NCBI GenBank assembly: GCA_017990155.1
Contig: JAGNOM010000170.1
Location: 1 to 6,325 of the forward strand
Length of the DNA stretch: 6,325 nt
From: Propionivibrio sp.
GTDB lineage: Bacteria; Pseudomonadota; Gammaproteobacteria; Burkholderiales; Rhodocyclaceae
Direction of reading: 5' to 3'
The notes beneath the pieces are model-generated. The model did not search any database. It had not been told where the DNA came from and saw only the letters and a program-made list of their open reading frames with translations. The first letter of the stretch is position 1; every line of letters begins with the position of its first letter. Position numbers and translations under genes: made by a program. This document shows, piece after piece, positions 4,150 through 6,325 of the stretch.

Positions 4150-6325
4150 ATGACCATGACCGAGCTTTCTTCAGGGCGGAAACGGGCGCGAATTCTCATC
4201 GTCGACGATGTGAACGAGAACCTGCACGCCCTGACAAATATCCTGCGTGGCAAGTATGTAGTGGTTGCCGCCAATAGCGGTGACAAAGCGATCATCCTGG
4301 CGCAACGTCAGCCGCAACCCGATCTCATCCTGCTTGATGTCAAGATGCCGGCGATGGACGGCTACTCGGTGCTGTCCTACCTGAAAACGAACCCGGCGAC
4401 CGCGGCGATTCCCGTGATCTTTGTGACCGGACTGTCGGAAGCGGCCGATGAAGCACGCGGTTTGTCGCTCGGTGTGGCCGACTACATCACCAAGCCGGTG
4501 AATCCCGACCTGCTGCACGCACGCATTGCGATGCAACTGGAGCTGAATCGCTTCCGCAAGCATCCGATTCTGTTCGACAACGCCCGCCCGTCCGATCCGG
4601 AACATCCGCCGACGGTATTGCTGGTTGACGATACGCCGGAGAACATTCACGAACTCGTCGATGCCCTGAAAGACACCTATCGCATCACGGTCGCCAATAC
4701 CGGCGCCAAGGCAGTCGAATTGGTGCAGAGCGACGCTCCGCCGGACCTCGTCCTGCTCGATATCCTGATGCCGGGAATGGACGGCTACGAAGTCTGCCGA
4801 CGGATCAAGGAGATCCCGGCCGGGAACCGTATCCCCGTGATTTTCGTCTCGGCGGCCGATGCGGTACGGGACAAGGTCAAGGGTTTCGATTACGGCGGCG
4901 CGGATTACATTACGAAGCCCTTCGATATCGATGAAGTGCGCGCGCGCGTTCGCACCCACCTTGAACTCGCCAGACTGCACAATTTTCTCGAGCAACTGGT
5001 TGCGGAGCGCACGGCGCTGCTGCAAAAGAGCGAGGAGAAGTACCACGTCCTCGCCGAGTATTCGCCGAACTGGGAATACTGGATGGCGCCCGACGGTACC
5101 TTCCTCTACGTCTCACCGGCTTGCATCGATGTCTCGGGCTACACCCCGCAGGAGTTCTTTTCGGATGCCGGATTGATGGAGAGAATCGTCCATCCCGACG
5201 ATCTGTACGCATGGCGAGCGCAGAGCGGCAAAGCGACCGACGCCGAGCAGTCGCCCCTGATATTCCGCATCCGGGCGAAGGACGGGCGCGAACGCTGGAT
5301 CGAACACATCTGCAATCCGGTCTTTGATGCGCAAGGACAATTCAACGGCTTGCGCGGTTCGCATCGTGATATCTCGGAGCGACGTAATGCCGAGGAACGA
5401 TTGCAGTTCTTCATCAACCGTGATCCGTTGACGGGTTTGCCGAACCGTACGCTTTTCCACGAGTTGCTGAGCCATGCCGTGCAGACGGCTGAGCGCAACC
5501 GGAGCGAGTTCGCGCTGCTGTTTATCGACCTCGACAACTTCAAGACCATCAACGAAAGCCTGGGTCACAGCCTTGGCGATCAGTTGCTGATCCAGGCCGG
5601 GAAACGGCTCAAATCCCTGTTTCCCGATATCGACGCCATCGCCCGTATTGGCGGCGATGAGTTCAATATCATCCTTGAGCAGAGCATCGGCATGCCGTGG
5701 ATCGACCTTGTCACGCAACGGGTGATCGACGCGCTGGGCAAGCCTTTTGAGCTTGAAGGTCAAAGCGTGTATGTCGGCGCAAGCGTCGGGATTGCCGTAT
5801 ACCCAAATGACGGGAGGGATGTCGAAACGCTGCAAAGCAACGCCGATTCGGCCTTGCACCAGGCGAAGATGCAGGGGCGGGGGACGCTCCGCTTCTTTTC
5901 TTCAGAAATGAGCAGCCGCGCCAAGGCTCGACTGTCGCTCGAAGCCGATCTCCGACACGCACTCGATGACGGCGACCTGCGCCTGCACTACCAGCCGCAG
6001 GCCGATCTGATCAGCGGAAAACTGGTCGGTGTCGAAGTGCTCGTGCGCTGGCAGCACCCGGAACGCGGAACGATACCGCCGTGCGATTTCATTCCCTTGG
6101 CCGAAGAAAGCGGATTCATCATCCAGTTGGGCGAATGGATTCTGCGCACCGCGTGTCGCCAGTTCAAGCAGTGGATTGATTCCGGATTCTCCATGCCGTC
6201 GATTGCCGTCAACATTTCGGCCAAACAGCTCAATCGCGGCAATCTGATCGGGATGGTGAAGGATGTCTTGCAGGAAACCGGTGTCGCTGCGCATCAACTC
6301 GAACTGGAGATTACCGAGAGCTGCA
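4150..6325 (+). CDS. REC-REC-PAS-GGDEF-EAL c-di-GMP signalling protein (3' end outside window)
   Basis: The frame runs from ATG 4150 to the right edge without a stop (725 codons). REC1 (about 13-130) has D19/D20, D63, T93, K115; REC2 (about 154-272) has D160/D161, D204, S234, K256, so both look phosphorylatable. A short helix (about 275-297) leads to a PAS domain (about 297-412) ending HRDISERR. The GGDEF domain (about 418-580) starts DPLTGLPNR and has the IDLDNFK metal loop and an intact GGDEF (501-505), predicting diguanylate cyclase activity. The I-site RxxD is replaced by PDID (492-495), so product inhibition there is unlikely. The EAL domain starts near 594, with YQPQ (614-617), EVL (629-631) in place of EAL, N688 (VNIS) and EITE (720-723). 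The other catalytic residues lie outside the window, so phosphodiesterase activity cannot be judged. No membrane segment is visible. A second in-frame ATG at 4156 is an equally plausible start; no strong ribosome-binding site precedes either. Confidence 0.95.
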   Translation, partial: MTMTELSSGRKRARILIVDDVNENLHALTNILRGKYVVVAANSGDKAIILAQRQPQPDLILLDVKMPAMDGYSVLSYLKTNPATAAIPVIFVTGLSEAADEARGLSLGVADYITKPVNPDLLHARIAMQLELNRFRKHPILFDNARPSDPEHPPTVLLVDDTPENIHELVDALKDTYRITVANTGAKAVELVQSDAPPDLVLLDILMPGMDGYEVCRRIKEIPAGNRIPVIFVSAADAVRDKVKGFDYGGADYITKPFDIDEVRARVRTHLELARLHNFLEQLVAERTALLQKSEEKYHVLAEYSPNWEYWMAPDGTFLYVSPACIDVSGYTPQEFFSDAGLMERIVHPDDLYAWRAQSGKATDAEQSPLIFRIRAKDGRERWIEHICNPVFDAQGQFNGLRGSHRDISERRNAEERLQFFINRDPLTGLPNRTLFHELLSHAVQTAERNRSEFALLFIDLDNFKTINESLGHSLGDQLLIQAGKRLKSLFPDIDAIARIGGDEFNIILEQSIGMPWIDLVTQRVIDALGKPFELEGQSVYVGASVGIAVYPNDGRDVETLQSNADSALHQAKMQGRGTLRFFSSEMSSRAKARLSLEADLRHALDDGDLRLHYQPQADLISGKLVGVEVLVRWQHPERGTIPPCDFIPLAEESGFIIQLGEWILRTACRQFKQWIDSGFSMPSIAVNISAKQLNRGNLIGMVKDVLQETGVAAHQLELEITESC

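Noticed and set aside
4171..5046. Minus-strand open frame of 291 codons
   Set aside because: It is antisense to the two intact REC domains of the large signalling gene. Its translation has repeated pieces mirroring the tandem RECs and no domain of its own.
5113..5859. Minus-strand open frame of 248 codons
   Set aside because: It is antisense to the PAS and GGDEF coding region, with no domain; a shadow of codon bias.

Overview
The window is moderately GC-rich DNA from what is most likely a Gram-negative proteobacterium. The dense packing of soluble response regulators with HD-GYP and GGDEF-EAL domains would fit environmental Betaproteobacteria, but that is a guess from domain style and codon use. 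No rRNA, tRNA, mobile element or CRISPR array was seen.

Layout. (1) Positions 1-486, plus strand: the C-terminal end of an unrecognised acidic protein whose start lies left of the window. (2) 487-672: a short convergent intergenic region with two small dyads, one of them a weak terminator candidate. (3) 3933 down to 673, minus strand: a tight three-gene operon, in transcription order an HD-GYP response regulator (REC, coiled coil, HD-GYP), a REC-only response regulator with a conserved-looking tail, and a soluble histidine kinase with an N-terminal REC domain. The gaps are 9 and 24 nt, and all three genes lie in the same reading frame, separated only by one TAG and one TGA. (4) 3934-4149: a 216-nt divergent promoter region with two inverted TATACT boxes placed symmetrically about its middle. 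(5) 4150 to the right edge, plus strand: a large REC-REC-PAS-GGDEF-EAL protein, cut off inside its EAL domain.

Reading as a system. The four proteins carry five receiver domains, all with complete phosphorylation residues. There is one histidine kinase, and no membrane segment or signal peptide in any of the four. Outputs on both sides of the promoter act on cyclic di-GMP: a predicted cyclase/phosphodiesterase on one side and an HD-GYP phosphodiesterase on the other. The simplest inference is a cytoplasmic phosphorelay in which the REC-kinase phosphorylates some or all of the neighbouring receivers and so sets local c-di-GMP turnover. The domain families are well known. The less ordinary points are the same-frame operon, the variant HD-GYP motifs (GFP, VND), the missing GGDEF I-site arginine and the symmetric divergent promoter. 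I do not see a clearly new class of system.
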